This document shows, in pieces, positions 1 through 11,000 of a stretch of 64,000 bases of DNA; positions within the stretch are counted from its first letter, which is position 1, and each line of letters begins with the position of its first letter. Where the stretch lies: assembly GCA_030407085.1 (NCBI GenBank), contig CM059587.1, positions 19,379,001 to 19,443,000 on the forward strand. Direction: 5' to 3'. This DNA comes from Trichopria drosophilae. Lineage: Eukaryota; Arthropoda; Insecta; Hymenoptera; Diapriidae. The translations under genes and the position numbers were made by a program. Under the pieces are notes generated by a model, which saw only the letters and a program-made list of their open reading frames with translations, did no database searches and had not been told where the DNA came from.

Positions 1-131
1 CATAAGGTCCGATCATTAGCAACACCAATGGAGTCGCACGAGATTTCCTTTAGAGCACGCCCATAACCCACGATTGTTCCTGAACCGAAATTTTTTTCCA
101 ACAGACTCCACGTGACTTTCTTGAATTCAGC
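1..131 (-). CDS. partial coding exon of an unidentified gene
   Basis: Read on the minus strand, a long pyrimidine-rich tract (complement of about 132-170) ends in TTTCCAG and is followed by an exon open to the window edge. Only the frame that starts at the first exon base (phase 0) is open; the other two contain stops. It gives about 43 residues beginning AEFKKVTWSLLEKNFGSG and continuing through GYGRALKEISCDS to ANDRTL. The composition is that of a real protein, with Trp, Cys, Gly and acidic residues, and the AT-biased noise of the surrounding DNA is absent. I do not recognise the family. The rest of the gene runs leftwards out of the window, and its 5' exon or exons must lie to the right of 131, so it is probably divergent from unk. 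The donor, if any, is outside the window. Confidence 0.72.
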
Positions 132-864
132 CTGGAAATACGAAAATATAGCAATAAAAAAAAAATGAACAGAATATTTCTTTTGCAATTGCGATTTTCT
201 TATAAAAAGGATGGTAATTATTTGTCCACTTGAAATTTGATGGTGTTTTAATTAAAACTTTGAATTATTTTCATGCAACTGGATACACAGTTTTTTTGGA
301 TGAATATAAATGAATTAAAAAAAATATGCCTGGTGTTTTTAATTTTCTAAAACCGACCTCAGATTGATAATCAAAGGCCTCGAAGACCCCGGAGTAACGA
401 GTTTCAGGTGAATCCGATGTATTTTAAAACAATATGTCGCCATATTAGATCTGATATATTTAATTTTCAAAAACTGATCACGTTCTCATTAAGTAGCCCT
501 TATTTTGATATCTGACGAGGACGTGAAATTTTCAAATTTCAAAATATGCCTGTTTTAAACCAATTTGCAATTATTCTACGATTAACAAAACAAAATAGTT
601 AAATTTTGTATTCTTCTTATCCGATTAGTAGTTTCATAAGTGAAATTTACAATTAATTAATTAAATTGCCAATAAATAGCCAAATTAAATAAATTGCCAA
701 TTTGCAATTATTCTACGATTATACGTGTGTATATATATATATGTATATTGATTAATAAATAATAATAACCGTAATAAATACAACACTGGTTTACTGTAAT
801 ATTGATGTACAAAAGTTATTATTTTAAGTCGTTTGAGTCCCGAAAATCAGTTGTGTAACTAATT
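132..864. other. intergenic or 5' intronic DNA, AT-rich
   Basis: I see no coding sequence here. About 132-170 is the polypyrimidine tract of the minus-strand exon. About 350-490 is a fragment of a dispersed repeat recognisable by the phrase 'ccggagtaacgagtttcag' and by ATGG(C/T)GG-like motifs; related copies occur near 25400, 46200 and 62500. 728-743 is a short TA/TG microsatellite. Confidence 0.5.
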
Positions 865-1753
865 TATTTTTCGATATACTATGCGTAAAATTTGATTTTA
901 CGCACCGTTTTTAGTGCGTAAAATACGATTTTACGCACTATTGCTGACCGGGGCCCTCTCGTGCAGCCCGGCTGTGCCGGGCACTCGTGCGCCGCGGTCA
1001 TCACACGTGCGTAACATCATATTTGACCCACAAAAAACGGCGCACAAATTTTCCTGGTACAGTAGTCGGCCAGTTAAGGCTATGATTTCAGTGAATTTGA
1101 CTTTAAAGCGCAAATAAACAATAGGAAAAAATATAACATTAGAAAATTTGTCTTAGGGGTTGTCCAATATTAGTATGCATACTTTATAATAACGAAAAAA
1201 TAATTTTTAGGTATCAAAAAATTACATTTTAAAAAATTAACAAAATTGACAGTAGTCGGCCATCTGAAATAATGTATTTGGTAAAATTAATTTCAAAAGT
1301 GCAATGAGTATTGTTTATTTTGTTGAACGAAAGAATATTGGTCTTGAGGGTTGTCTTTAAATAAAACCGGAGTAATATTCACCAAAAAGTATTTTTTACG
1401 TATTAGAAAACTGTGTTTTTGAAAAGTATCGAAAACGACAGTTATCGGCCACTCTTCAGAAACCGTTAAAAAAACAATATTTTGCTATTAATTGTGCTTA
1501 AACATACTTATTGATAAGAGTTAAACCGAAACGTAAAGGAAAATAACGGGTTTGTAAAATTTTTTAAATCCTAAATAGCTCACGTAAAGTGGCCGACTAC
1601 TGTAGGGTGGCCGACTACTGTACCATTTACCCTATATCGAAAAATATCGTTCGACACGCGGGCGTAAGAATTCAATTTTACGCACCGGCCTATCTAATCG
1701 CATGTTAAAAACGATGCGTAAAGTCGTATTTTACGCACTAGTATCGAAAAATA
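865..1753. mobile_element. MITE with palindromic subterminal repeats, host of a nested element
   Basis: The left end (TATTTTTCGATA...) and the right end (...TATCGAAAAATA) are inverted copies. Each arm also carries two short palindromes of the form TGCGTAAAATnnGATTTTACGCA (882-905, 914-941, about 1665-1685, 1714-1740). The inner 1055-1625 segment has its own perfect inverted repeat and looks like a later insertion. A GC-rich patch (941-1010) in the left arm stands out from the surroundings. No transposase is present. A short relative of the same palindrome lies at 44014-44099. Confidence 0.6.
1055..1625. mobile_element. pogo/Tigger-like MITE with perfect TIRs, nested
   Basis: TGGTACAGTAGTCGGCCA at 1055-1072 recurs as a perfect reverse complement at 1608-1625. 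The CAGTAGTC end preceded by TA is typical of pogo/Tigger-type Tc1/mariner elements. Internal variants of the same motif occur at about 1246 and 1437, so the subterminal region is repetitive. No coding capacity. Confidence 0.6.
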
Positions 1754-3710
1754 CTATTATGCAAGGCATTATAAATATACATTTATAGTATACAGAACGT
1801 TTTGAGCGGCCGTTTTAGCCCCTCCGTTTTGGCGTCGGATGTTTTGACTCCGCCATTTCGGAGCCAGACTACTTGATCCTGGTTTTTGTCGCGAGATTTT
1901 ACCAGCCAGAAATTTGCCTACTCCAATAATGCCTAAAAGCATATGGTTGTCACGAAAATTAACTAACCGAACCGTCAGAATTCCGTCTACCCTTAATAAT
2001 GCCTAAAAGAATATGGCTGAAGGGAAATTTTGTCCAGGAAAATTCTGACGAGGAGGAAATTACTTCCAGGAATTATTTCTTAGGAAATAAATCACAGTCG
2101 TCTATATTCAATCGATTGATCCGAATGAAATCACTCCAAACTTGGTTCCCGGTTTTTCTTTGTAACTGACTCCAAATTTGAACCTGGTTTTAAAAAAATC
2201 CAAATTGAAAATACTAAAATCCTATAGCGGATCCATAATCCGGAATCAGTAACCTCAAAAGTCACCAATTGTCAAGAATTACGTGATTTAGTTTGATTTT
2301 GGTATTTTGAATACTAGATTTTACCTGCTCTAAATTTGGAGTCAGCGAACCGAAAAAACTGGGTACCAAGTTTAAAGTGATTTCATTCGTGTAAGCCGAC
2401 TGAGTACACGCGACCATGATTATGAAACAAATCGAATTTAGCAGCCATTTTTGAGCCGCCATTTTGAAATGTATTTTTGCATTAGTTTTTGCATTATCTT
2501 GTAGCCCAAAAACTTTTGACGCGATATATAAATATTTGATGTATTCTAATGTGGGAAATGATGAAAAAATAACTATACGTGAACAAAAATCCTACAAAAA
2601 TCCTGATTTTTATTTAATAAATGATCGTAATTTATGCATTTCCAAATTTGCGGAATTATTCGATTCATCATTCGAAAGAGCAGGTTTTGTACAATAAAAA
2701 ACGTTAATTCTAAAATTTCTTTGACTGCGTTTTACTACTAAAAAGTAGTGTCAAACTTTAGGGGGAGGGGGGGGGGGAGTCGGCCAAAAACAACGGTCGA
2801 TATAAAATATGTGTGTAAAAATCATAAAACTGTCTACGGGGGAGGTCAAAAATGCCAAAAAAGGTCTACATAGTTTATGGATGGCCCCTTATGTACATTT
2901 GGTACTTAACCCGTTGCGTCACAGTGTTGTACTCAGGAGTAACACCTAGAACTATACTATACATTCAAGAAAAACACAACGAATTCTGATACTTTATTGC
3001 GCAAAGTTTTACATCGTCATATAAGGTAGGTAATCCTTAAAACACTAAAAGTCGATATTAAAGTTTCACGATACATAAATAAATAATAATAAACAAATGA
3101 ATTTGAAAAAAAAATGATTTTGTAACAAAAAATAGTTGGTAGCAATACTTTAATAATAAAGAGGTTGCAGTTAGTCTTGTTTTCGTAGCTTCGAAGCTGG
3201 TGATTCCGGATATAATTTGAAAATTTCAAAATGGCAGAACTAATATGGCGGACACAAAATTAAAAATACTTCGAATTATCTTGAAACTTGTTCCCTTTCA
3301 CCTACATTGTTCCCTTATGGGAAAATAAAAACTGGTGCACAGGAGGGTGCATTAGTTATAATACCTCCAAACTCATATTTATCTATTACTCACCACCACC
3401 CTTATGAACCCCGTTATTTTTACGTTTTTTTTATTGGCAGTGATAACCTTAATATTATACAAAAATATTGGATTTTTTCGGTGCACAGGTTTCGAGAAAT
3501 CTTGAGTGGAACAGTGTGCTCCGTTTCACAGTCGACTCCACTTTCCCCTACTTACTGCTGGTGAAATTGATTACATTTCAGTTCGTGTTTTCATGTAAAA
3601 ACTGCTAGTCAATGTTTTTAGGTTATGTGTATGTTCTATCCACGTATTTTATTGAATCAGAATGTAAAGAAAATGGTCAAAAAATTGGGATAATTCATAT
3701 TCAATTCGTT
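1754..3710. other. intergenic repeat-rich segment
   Basis: No gene is recognised. 1800-2060 is a diverged partial copy of the centre of the hAT-like element at 50299-50975; both contain 'aataatgcctaaaagcatatg' and a GGCGnCGGATGTTTTG block. About 2119-2391 is an imperfect inverted repeat. 2761-2777 is a G-rich run. 2836-2885 matches, in inverted orientation, the repeat end at 38437. 2908-2920 begins with TTAACCCGTTGCG, a lone end resembling the TTAA foldback family. A 77-codon ATG frame at 2464-2697 is listed separately. Confidence 0.5.
2464..2697 (+). other. short open frame of unknown status
   Basis: A 77-codon ATG frame (MKCIFALVFALSCSP...) has a hydrophobic start and then a mixed, protein-like composition with DNDRNLC- and FERAG-type segments. 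It has no recognisable domain and no evident splice sites. It sits next to an inverted repeat, so it could be a relic of a transposon or another captured fragment. Similar isolated frames occur elsewhere in the window. I would not call it a gene without transcript or homology support. Confidence 0.2.
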
Positions 3711-3835
3711 TTAATACTTTTTCGTTTTGGGTAGATTCAGCGGGTCAATAAAGTAGTAACACGTGTTACTAGGTATAATACGACATAAATTACTTTATTC
3801 ACCCGCTGAATCTGCCCAAAACGAAAAAGCATTAA
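3711..3835. mobile_element. short palindromic MITE
   Basis: The arm at 3711-3756 (TTAATACTTTTTCGTTTTGG...) and the arm at 3789-3835 are reverse complements with very few mismatches. They are separated by about 32 bases that include a CACGTG. There is no coding capacity. It lies just upstream of the GC-richer promoter zone of unk. Confidence 0.65.
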
Positions 3836-3840
3836 AAGTC

Positions 3841-4960
3841 TCTAAATTTTTACCCAAAACTTCTCGTTTGATAAGAAAAATGGAGCATGAAGTTCGAAAT
3901 TCGATTTAAGTTTCGCGCCGGTGTCGCGCGCCGATCGTTGCATCGAGAGAAAAAAAAGGGAAGAAAAAGCGTCAGACAGCATACACAGACTCAGTTGGAT
4001 TTTCGTATCGTCCTGCGAAACACCTCGACTCGCAGCGTTCCGCGAGATTAAAAAACAAAAAAGCAACAAACGGCGTCTTTCGAACGTCGAATATTTCGAA
4101 AATTCCGGGAAAAAGTTCGATGCAAATTTCGGAGCTCCAAACGGAGGAATCGCGATCAGCGACGATTCGCCGGCGGAGGTCGCGAAGGTTAGGAACGCAA
4201 AAGGACGGCAGATAAAGTCGACGCGACTACCGTCTCGCGTTTTTTGAAAATTCCAAACAAACCATTTAGTCACTAAAAAAACCTGAGAAGTTCCGTCGTT
4301 CGCGAGTGCTCGGAAATCCAAAAATCCGATCGATTTTACGCGAAAAAAACTCGGCGGCTAAAATTGTAGAAACAAAAATCGAAAGTTTACCAATCTTTCG
4401 TGGAAGTCAAAATTGAAAAAAAGAGTTTCTTGCGCTCGAACCACGAGAGTCTACGAACGGAAAGTGCGAGCGGATCCGCGAGTTTGTTACCAACTTGACG
4501 AGAGTTTGTCACGAAACAAAAAACTACGAGATGTGCAACAGTAACAAACTTAATTGTTAATGTTTAAAAAAAGAAAGACCGTGGGTTATGCGGAGTAAGA
4601 CGAACGACTCGATGGTAATTTTTTAATTTCTCGAACCTAATTCGGGAATCTTCGTCCCGCGGGATTCGTAGGGCGAAAACTCGGGTCGATCGTCGTGTTT
4701 ACCTACACCTCGCGACCAAAACATCGATGACCTTGAAAGGCGCCGTAGGACCCACGTGACGGAGGCCTGCGGCGCGATTGGCGAACGCACAGGAGCGTGG
4801 GGGGGCGCGCGCACCAAATAGAGCAGGTCGTAACGGGAGCTAGGACGTCGACGGGGACCTGAAGGATGGCGAACCCGTCGAGGACGACCTCCCGGCCCTG
4901 AAAGTGCCGTTAGGTTCTCTCCCCGGAGGATACGTACGACGACGACATCGTCGCCCGGAG
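3841..4960 (+). promoter_or_regulatory. unk: putative promoter and 5' UTR of unk
   Basis: Base composition shifts from AT-rich to GC- and CpG-richer DNA from about 3900 up to the unk start codon. A TCAGTT match to the insect initiator lies at 3991-3996. An in-frame TAG at 4841-4843, with no other in-frame ATG before 4961, makes the region after it 5' UTR. Overlapping open frames on both strands here follow from GC content and resemble no protein. The minus-strand gene at 1-131 points away from this zone, so the promoter may be bidirectional. The exact transcription start is not visible. Confidence 0.45.
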
Positions 4961-5013
4961 ATGAGGTCCGACTCGAAAACATCGTCGACGGTGGAGAAAG
5001 TGAAACATTACGC
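4961..5013 (+). CDS. unk: unk coding exon 1 (start codon)
   Basis: ATG at 4961 opens MRSDSKTSSTVEKVKHYA, and the donor GTAAGT begins at 5014 in phase 2. Joined to exon 2 it reads KHYAYLKEFRVEQC, matching the conserved QHYTYLKEFRTEQC segment of UNK, which settles both this exon and its frame. An in-frame TAG lies upstream at 4841-4843. Reading into the intron would hit TAA immediately. Confidence 0.88.
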
Positions 5014-8000
5014 GTAAGTAGGGGTCGGTGCGCGCTCAGTTTCCGTGCATTCGTCTCCCTCGCGCCGCGACGAGAAAGCGCGACGACGAAGACGGCCGCA
5101 GGAAGGAAGAAGGAGAGAGAGAAAGCGAGGAGTGGGGGAGAGCGGCGGCGAGAACGAGGCAGGAACGTGGAGAGACGAGGAGGAGGAGACGGCGGAGGCG
5201 GCGGAGGGGAACCAGCACCGAAAAAGAGTCTCGATCGAGCGCTCGGGGCTGGGGGCCGGGAGGGGAGGGCTGCGGGCACCGGGAGGTCGAAGGGGGGAGG
5301 ACGCCAGCGTGTCAGGCGTGTAGCCGCGGTGGCGGCGGCGGCGGTGGCGGCGGCGGTCGCGTTCGCCATCGCCGGCTGAGGAGACAGTCCGCGAGAGCGA
5401 GACCGAGAGGCGGACAGATGCGCGCGCGCTCCCGCTCGCTGATCGGAGGGGAGAGGGAGACGTCCAACGGCGAAATCATGTGTGGCTCCGTGGATTCGCA
5501 TTCCAGATACCTTAAGGAATTTCGCGTCGAACAATGTCCCCTCTTTATACAAAGGAAATGCACCCAGCATCGGCCCTTCACGTGCTTCAATTGGCACTTC
5601 ATGAACCAGCGGAGGCGCAGGCCGGTAAGGAAGCGAGACCGCACCTTCAACTACAGCGCAGACAATTATTGCAGCAAGTACGACGAGACCACCGGCATCT
5701 GCCCCGACGGCGACGAGTGAGTTGATGTGTATTTCCCTCTCTCTCCCCCCTCTCTTAAACTCGATGTTCTTCGCATTACGCGTATTTACGCCCGATCCTA
5801 AGACACGCACAATCCCAGAGAGGTCAGATTTCCTGGTTGCATCTAGGATTACTTTTTAAAACAACCTTCAAACATTCAAATTCGTTAAAGTTTCCTTTAC
5901 TTGGGAATTAAGGATCCAAGTCAGCTGATCGATCGATTTTTGTTTGTTTGGAAACAAAGTGGGTAACAGGTGTTTTCTTGTTCTTTGTTCGAAAACATCT
6001 CAAGTTACTCGGAAAAATTTGGAACAATACCTGATTTTAACCTGACTTTAACCTTTTTCAAGTCCACAATTCAAGTCTACAAAAAAGTCAGTGTGGGCCC
6101 TAGGCTAAAGTTAATAGCTTAGCCACGAGCAACGATGGAATATGCCTCATATTTTACAAAAATTCCAAAATATTCATAATTAACTTGTAAGACAAAATTC
6201 CAGCGTTATTTATGGATAATCTATTAACTTTAGACTAGGGCCCTCGCTGACTTTTTTTCAGGAAATTTTGTGCCCTATAAAAAAGGTTTAGTGCATTTTT
6301 AGCGTATCTTGCACTGTTTATGGTATACGGAAGCTTTAGAATGAAAAAATTACCAAGTTTTTCCGTTTCAATAACGTTTATAGATCATTACAAATAATTA
6401 ATAACTATATCATCTAGAAATTATGAATAAATATTCTCACAGGTGCACTCAAATTGGATCTGTTTATAAAAATTTTCTTTTCAACGAATTGGAATTGTAA
6501 CCGTCATTTCAAATTTGTCAGAATCTGTGAGGTAACTACTACTTCCCAAAATGCTGTCGCATTCACTTAAAATTTCTTTGCGTGTATTCCACACTGAAAA
6601 AAGTGGGAAGTAAAATTACATTGCATTAATGTAATCATTTCCAACGGTTTTTGTGGTGAAATTACAGAATTGTTGTAATTTCTCAATGATTTCTAAAGGA
6701 TTTTTACCATAAACATAAAAATATTACAATAAAAGTATAACATTCCCACGAAAATCATTGGACACAAAAATACCACTGCTAATCGTGGTAAATTTACATG
6801 AAAATGGGAAAAAAAAATTGTAATATTACAGCAATTATGTAAACTCCCAATAGTTTAGTGGAATATCACAGTACAGTCAGTGTAAAAATAACCTGACTAC
6901 TAAAATTTTCTTGTTTTAAAATTACATTGCTCCAAGGTAATTTTACACCGATAGGTTATATTTTATCAGCTCTTGGTAGAATTCGTGCGATTATCAGTGG
7001 TATGTTTTCGTAGTAAATTTATATCAACATTTTTTACAGTGTACCACACCAATACCAATGGTTTTTTTTAAATCCATGAAGACTAGAATTGTTTATAACA
7101 ATTTTTTTATTTTCGGAAAAGAATGTTGACGTTTTGTGTAATTTGAAACAAGAAGATCCTTGTCAACTTATAATTTTAAATTTAAATATCTATTAAGTTA
7201 TTATTTTAGTAGAACAGTATTATTTTGAAATTGCATAAAGTTGCCTAAAGGTAAACTTTTAATTCATAAACTTTCTTACTACGCGTAAATAAACATGTTT
7301 TATAATGTATTAGAAAATTTCATGAAACCAAAGGTCATTGACCTTCTATTAGCTACCATTTAATGTCTTTCAAATAAATTTAATTTTGCTACGTTACGAA
7401 ATGAAGGATCCTGTGGACAGTTGATTAATGAGCTTGTTTGAAAACAAATCGGTTCATAGATGTTTTCTTGTCCTTTGTTCAAAACTGTCTGAATATACAA
7501 AATAAAATGTTATTCAAATATGTGTTAGATATTCTTGGAATGTATCGGTCTATTTCTAAATATTGATTTGAATCAAAATAAATAAATACATAAATATATA
7601 GATGTCACTGGGATGTTAGCGCACGTCGATTACATTACTTAATTATCTTCTTGTATGAAAAATTTCAGATATGATAACTATTATCTTTTATTATAAAAAA
7701 GAAAAACATTAAAATAGAAAATATTCCCCTAGCGCTAAAACTTGAACTATTGTTCGCCAGGATGTCATTTTTGTACTTTTCGGCAACGGGATAAACATTT
7801 AAGAACAATTAAATCACTTTAATAACTTTATGTCGTTAAATACTGAACGTAATAAAAACTATTATGAAATAATTAATTGTTTATTTTTCAACCATTTTTT
7901 ATTTTACCGTGATTTGAACTGTTAAAATTTGTTATAACGTTTTCCACTTAGTATATTCAGTACTCTAATAAACAGGGTTTATTCCAACTTTGGAGTAATA

Positions 8001-11000
8001 TTTGACATTTACAAGCATTTTGTACTGTTCATTTGAATAAATTGTAAAAATTGATGTTTGTTTTTTAATTACTCCGATTTATTTCAATTTTTTATTTTAA
8101 TAAATTATAAGATGTGACGATTGTTTTTTAATTACTCCGATTTATGTCAATTGTTTCTTCTCTTATTGACAGCAATAACATAATATAAACAAAACTTTTT
8201 ACTAATATTCAAGTATGTGACATTTAAAATTGTCTTGGAAATGATAATTTTTTAAAACAATTTTTAAAGATTTAATAAACTGAAATTACCTGTACTTGTT
8301 TAATGACGAATACAGCAGTGAAACTGTATACTTATAATATCTTATTATCGTTGAATAAAAAAACAAAAATTGAAAAATTAAACTGATCATATCGAAGCCT
8401 CGTAAGAAAACTAGTACGTTTACATTTAAAACAACATACAAACATAAGAATTTTCGATAAAGCATCAATATCATCTGCTTAAAATGAATAATTAAAAAAA
8501 AGAAGAAAACCACCACACTCCTTTATTGTTAATGGAATTTAATGTTTGCTGATTTGAATGTTTGAGAAACATCATTGTAAAAGATCATTTTGACAATTTT
8601 AAATATCAGATACCTGAAGGTTAATAAAAATTATTGCACATATGTTATTAACAATGAGAAAAGAAATGTTCAAATCTTACCTGATTAAACTGAACAATTA
8701 AAAAGAAAGAAATCATGTATTCGTTTAAAAACAAATTAGTTCATAAAATATTTTCTTACTTTTTTTTTTAAATATCTGAATTTACAATTTAAAATACGTT
8801 ACGTTTACCATTGGGTAAACTCAGTGCGCTAATAAACGGAGTTTATTTCAAATTCGGAGTAATATTTGACATTTACAAGCCTTTGTAGTCATTTGTTCAT
8901 TTGAATAAATTGTATCAATTGAAGGCTGTTTTTGAATTACTTCTTTTGTTTTAATGGTTCATTTTAAATACGTTTGGATATATTTTTTAACGTTTTCTTT
9001 AAATCTGGAACAATATTGACATTTGAAAAGAATTTTGTAGTCATTTGTTCCATTGAATATATTGCAACAATTGAAGGTAATTTTTTAATTACTTTTTTTC
9101 ATGGTTCAATAAAACAAATTCGTTTCAACATCAGGAATTCCAATATGGCGCCGAACTTTTAAAAAAATTCTAAAAAATTCGGAATTATTTATTCCTATCA
9201 ATTTTTGTTCGAGCTATTAGAATATTGGGATTCTATTGAAACTCTGAACAAAGGTGGACAAAATACGACAATTTTAAGGAAAAATTTTACTTTTATACCC
9301 CACATCATGGTAACGACCTCAAAATAGCGTCAACAATGAAAATTTCTTTGAAAAATTTCTGAACATTCTAACTCAAAAAACTACATGCTGTTATAAAAAA
9401 ATGCTAAGAATGAAAAGTTCTTAGAATTAATCGAGAAATATAGTGGAATTTTTTTATCACATTTAGAGAAATTTTTTTTCAACATTTTTTTAAAATGTCA
9501 CAAAATGTCATCAAAAAATTTTGAAAAAATTCCACTATATCGCTTGATGAATTTTAGGAACTTTTCATTCTGGGCATTTTTTTTTAAAAGTTCGTAGTTT
9601 CTGAGTTAGAGTGTCCAGAAATTCCTCAAAGACATTTTCATTGTTGACGCCATTTTTAGGTCGTTAGAATGATGTTGTAGGGTACAAAAGTTAAATTTTT
9701 CCTTAAAATTGAAGTATTTTGTTTACCTTTGTTCAGAGTTTCAATAGAATCCCAATATTCTAATGGCTCGAAAAAAATTGAAAAGTATAAAAAATTCCCA
9801 ATTTTTTGGAAATTTGTTTCATATTCGGCGTCATATTGGAATTTCTGATGGCTGATACTCAATTTTGACCTCGGAATCTTGAAGAGCGACCTCGAAAACA
9901 GTAGGATACGCACCTCTCAATTGTTTTCAACTTTGATTGTGATACGAAATACTTGATTGAAAATGAAGTATAAAAATTGTCATTTTAGGCGTTAATGGGT
10001 TAAACAATGGTTTCTATATAGAGTTTGAAAATACATAAAGTTTACATAATATGATTTATTTGTAATTAAATTTAAAAAACATTTGATATTTGCAAAGAAA
10101 TTTCTAGTCACTGTGTAATTATCGTAGCAATTGAAGGTAGCTTTTGAAAGGCCTTTTTTAATTTTTAATTTTTTATAGCTTTAGTTTAAGCTGTTTTTAA
10201 TGATTGCCAATCAATATTTCCCAGTTTTCTTTTCTCTATTCCAGATTTCATTTTTATGTTAACCTTGCTACCAATGGCGTATAAATATTGAGCACTGGGA
10301 GTCTTTACAAAATAGTTTTAGATTATTTTAGAAAATATACTATTATCGTCATTATTTTACATTGCCTTCATCACAGTGTGCTAGCCTATGGGTTTCGCAT
10401 TGTTATCATTCAAGTGTTATTGATTGTGTCGTTGACGTTGGTATATTTTGATTCATTGAGAAATATATATAAATTATATAATGTAAATATTCCAGTATTT
10501 TAAAATAAATATAGGGATTTATCTATTTAGAAACAAAATTTTAATCTTGCTGAAAATCTAAAAAATAGACAAAAATAATTTATAACTAAATTCTGAAAAA
10601 AATCTAATTCAACGAGTTTTAATGCTAGTTTAAAAATTGTAACAGTTGCTTTAATATATCCCATATTAAATAAATTGCAGTTTTATTTAAAAGATATAAA
10701 ATAAAATTGAAAAATAAGAAGATGGTTGTTTTTTTTAGAGTCAAGAAAGTTAATACACCATTTAAAATTAAAATATATTTTTTCTTCTAGTTAATTAAAT
10801 TAATAATTAAATTTTATTCAGTCAAGATTTAAAGACATGTTTATGATTTAATTTTCATTTTTTATATTCTAATTCTTTAACTTGTCTATTTGACTTCAAA
10901 AAATTGAACACAACTTTAATTAAATGAAATGTACAACTGTGATTTATAATTGTTAAGATATAGTGACAATGTACAAAATCTAGTGTCTAGTTATATTTAT

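Noticed and set aside
914..1117. 67- and 60-codon frames on both strands
   Set aside because: They span the palindromes and the GC-rich patch of the element at 865-1753; no protein likeness.
2262..2462. minus-strand 66-codon frame with a signal-peptide-like start
   Set aside because: It lies in the right arm of an inverted repeat (2119-2391), so the sequence is explained by the repeat.
3842..4321. 159- and 108-codon frames on opposite strands
   Set aside because: They overlap in antisense, lie in GC-rich promoter DNA and have no recognisable composition or motif.
5028..5506. N-terminal extension of unk through the GA-rich block
   Set aside because: The added residues are low-complexity Arg/Glu/Gly, while exon 1 at 4961-5013 joins in phase and restores conserved sequence.
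4623..5810. 395-codon open frame on the minus strand across unk exons 1 and 2
   Set aside because: It is antisense to the conserved Unkempt frame and made of Arg/Pro/Ser/Ala low complexity caused by the purine-rich intron; no protein likeness. Only its short MFWSRG piece is kept, as a speculative first exon for the other gene.
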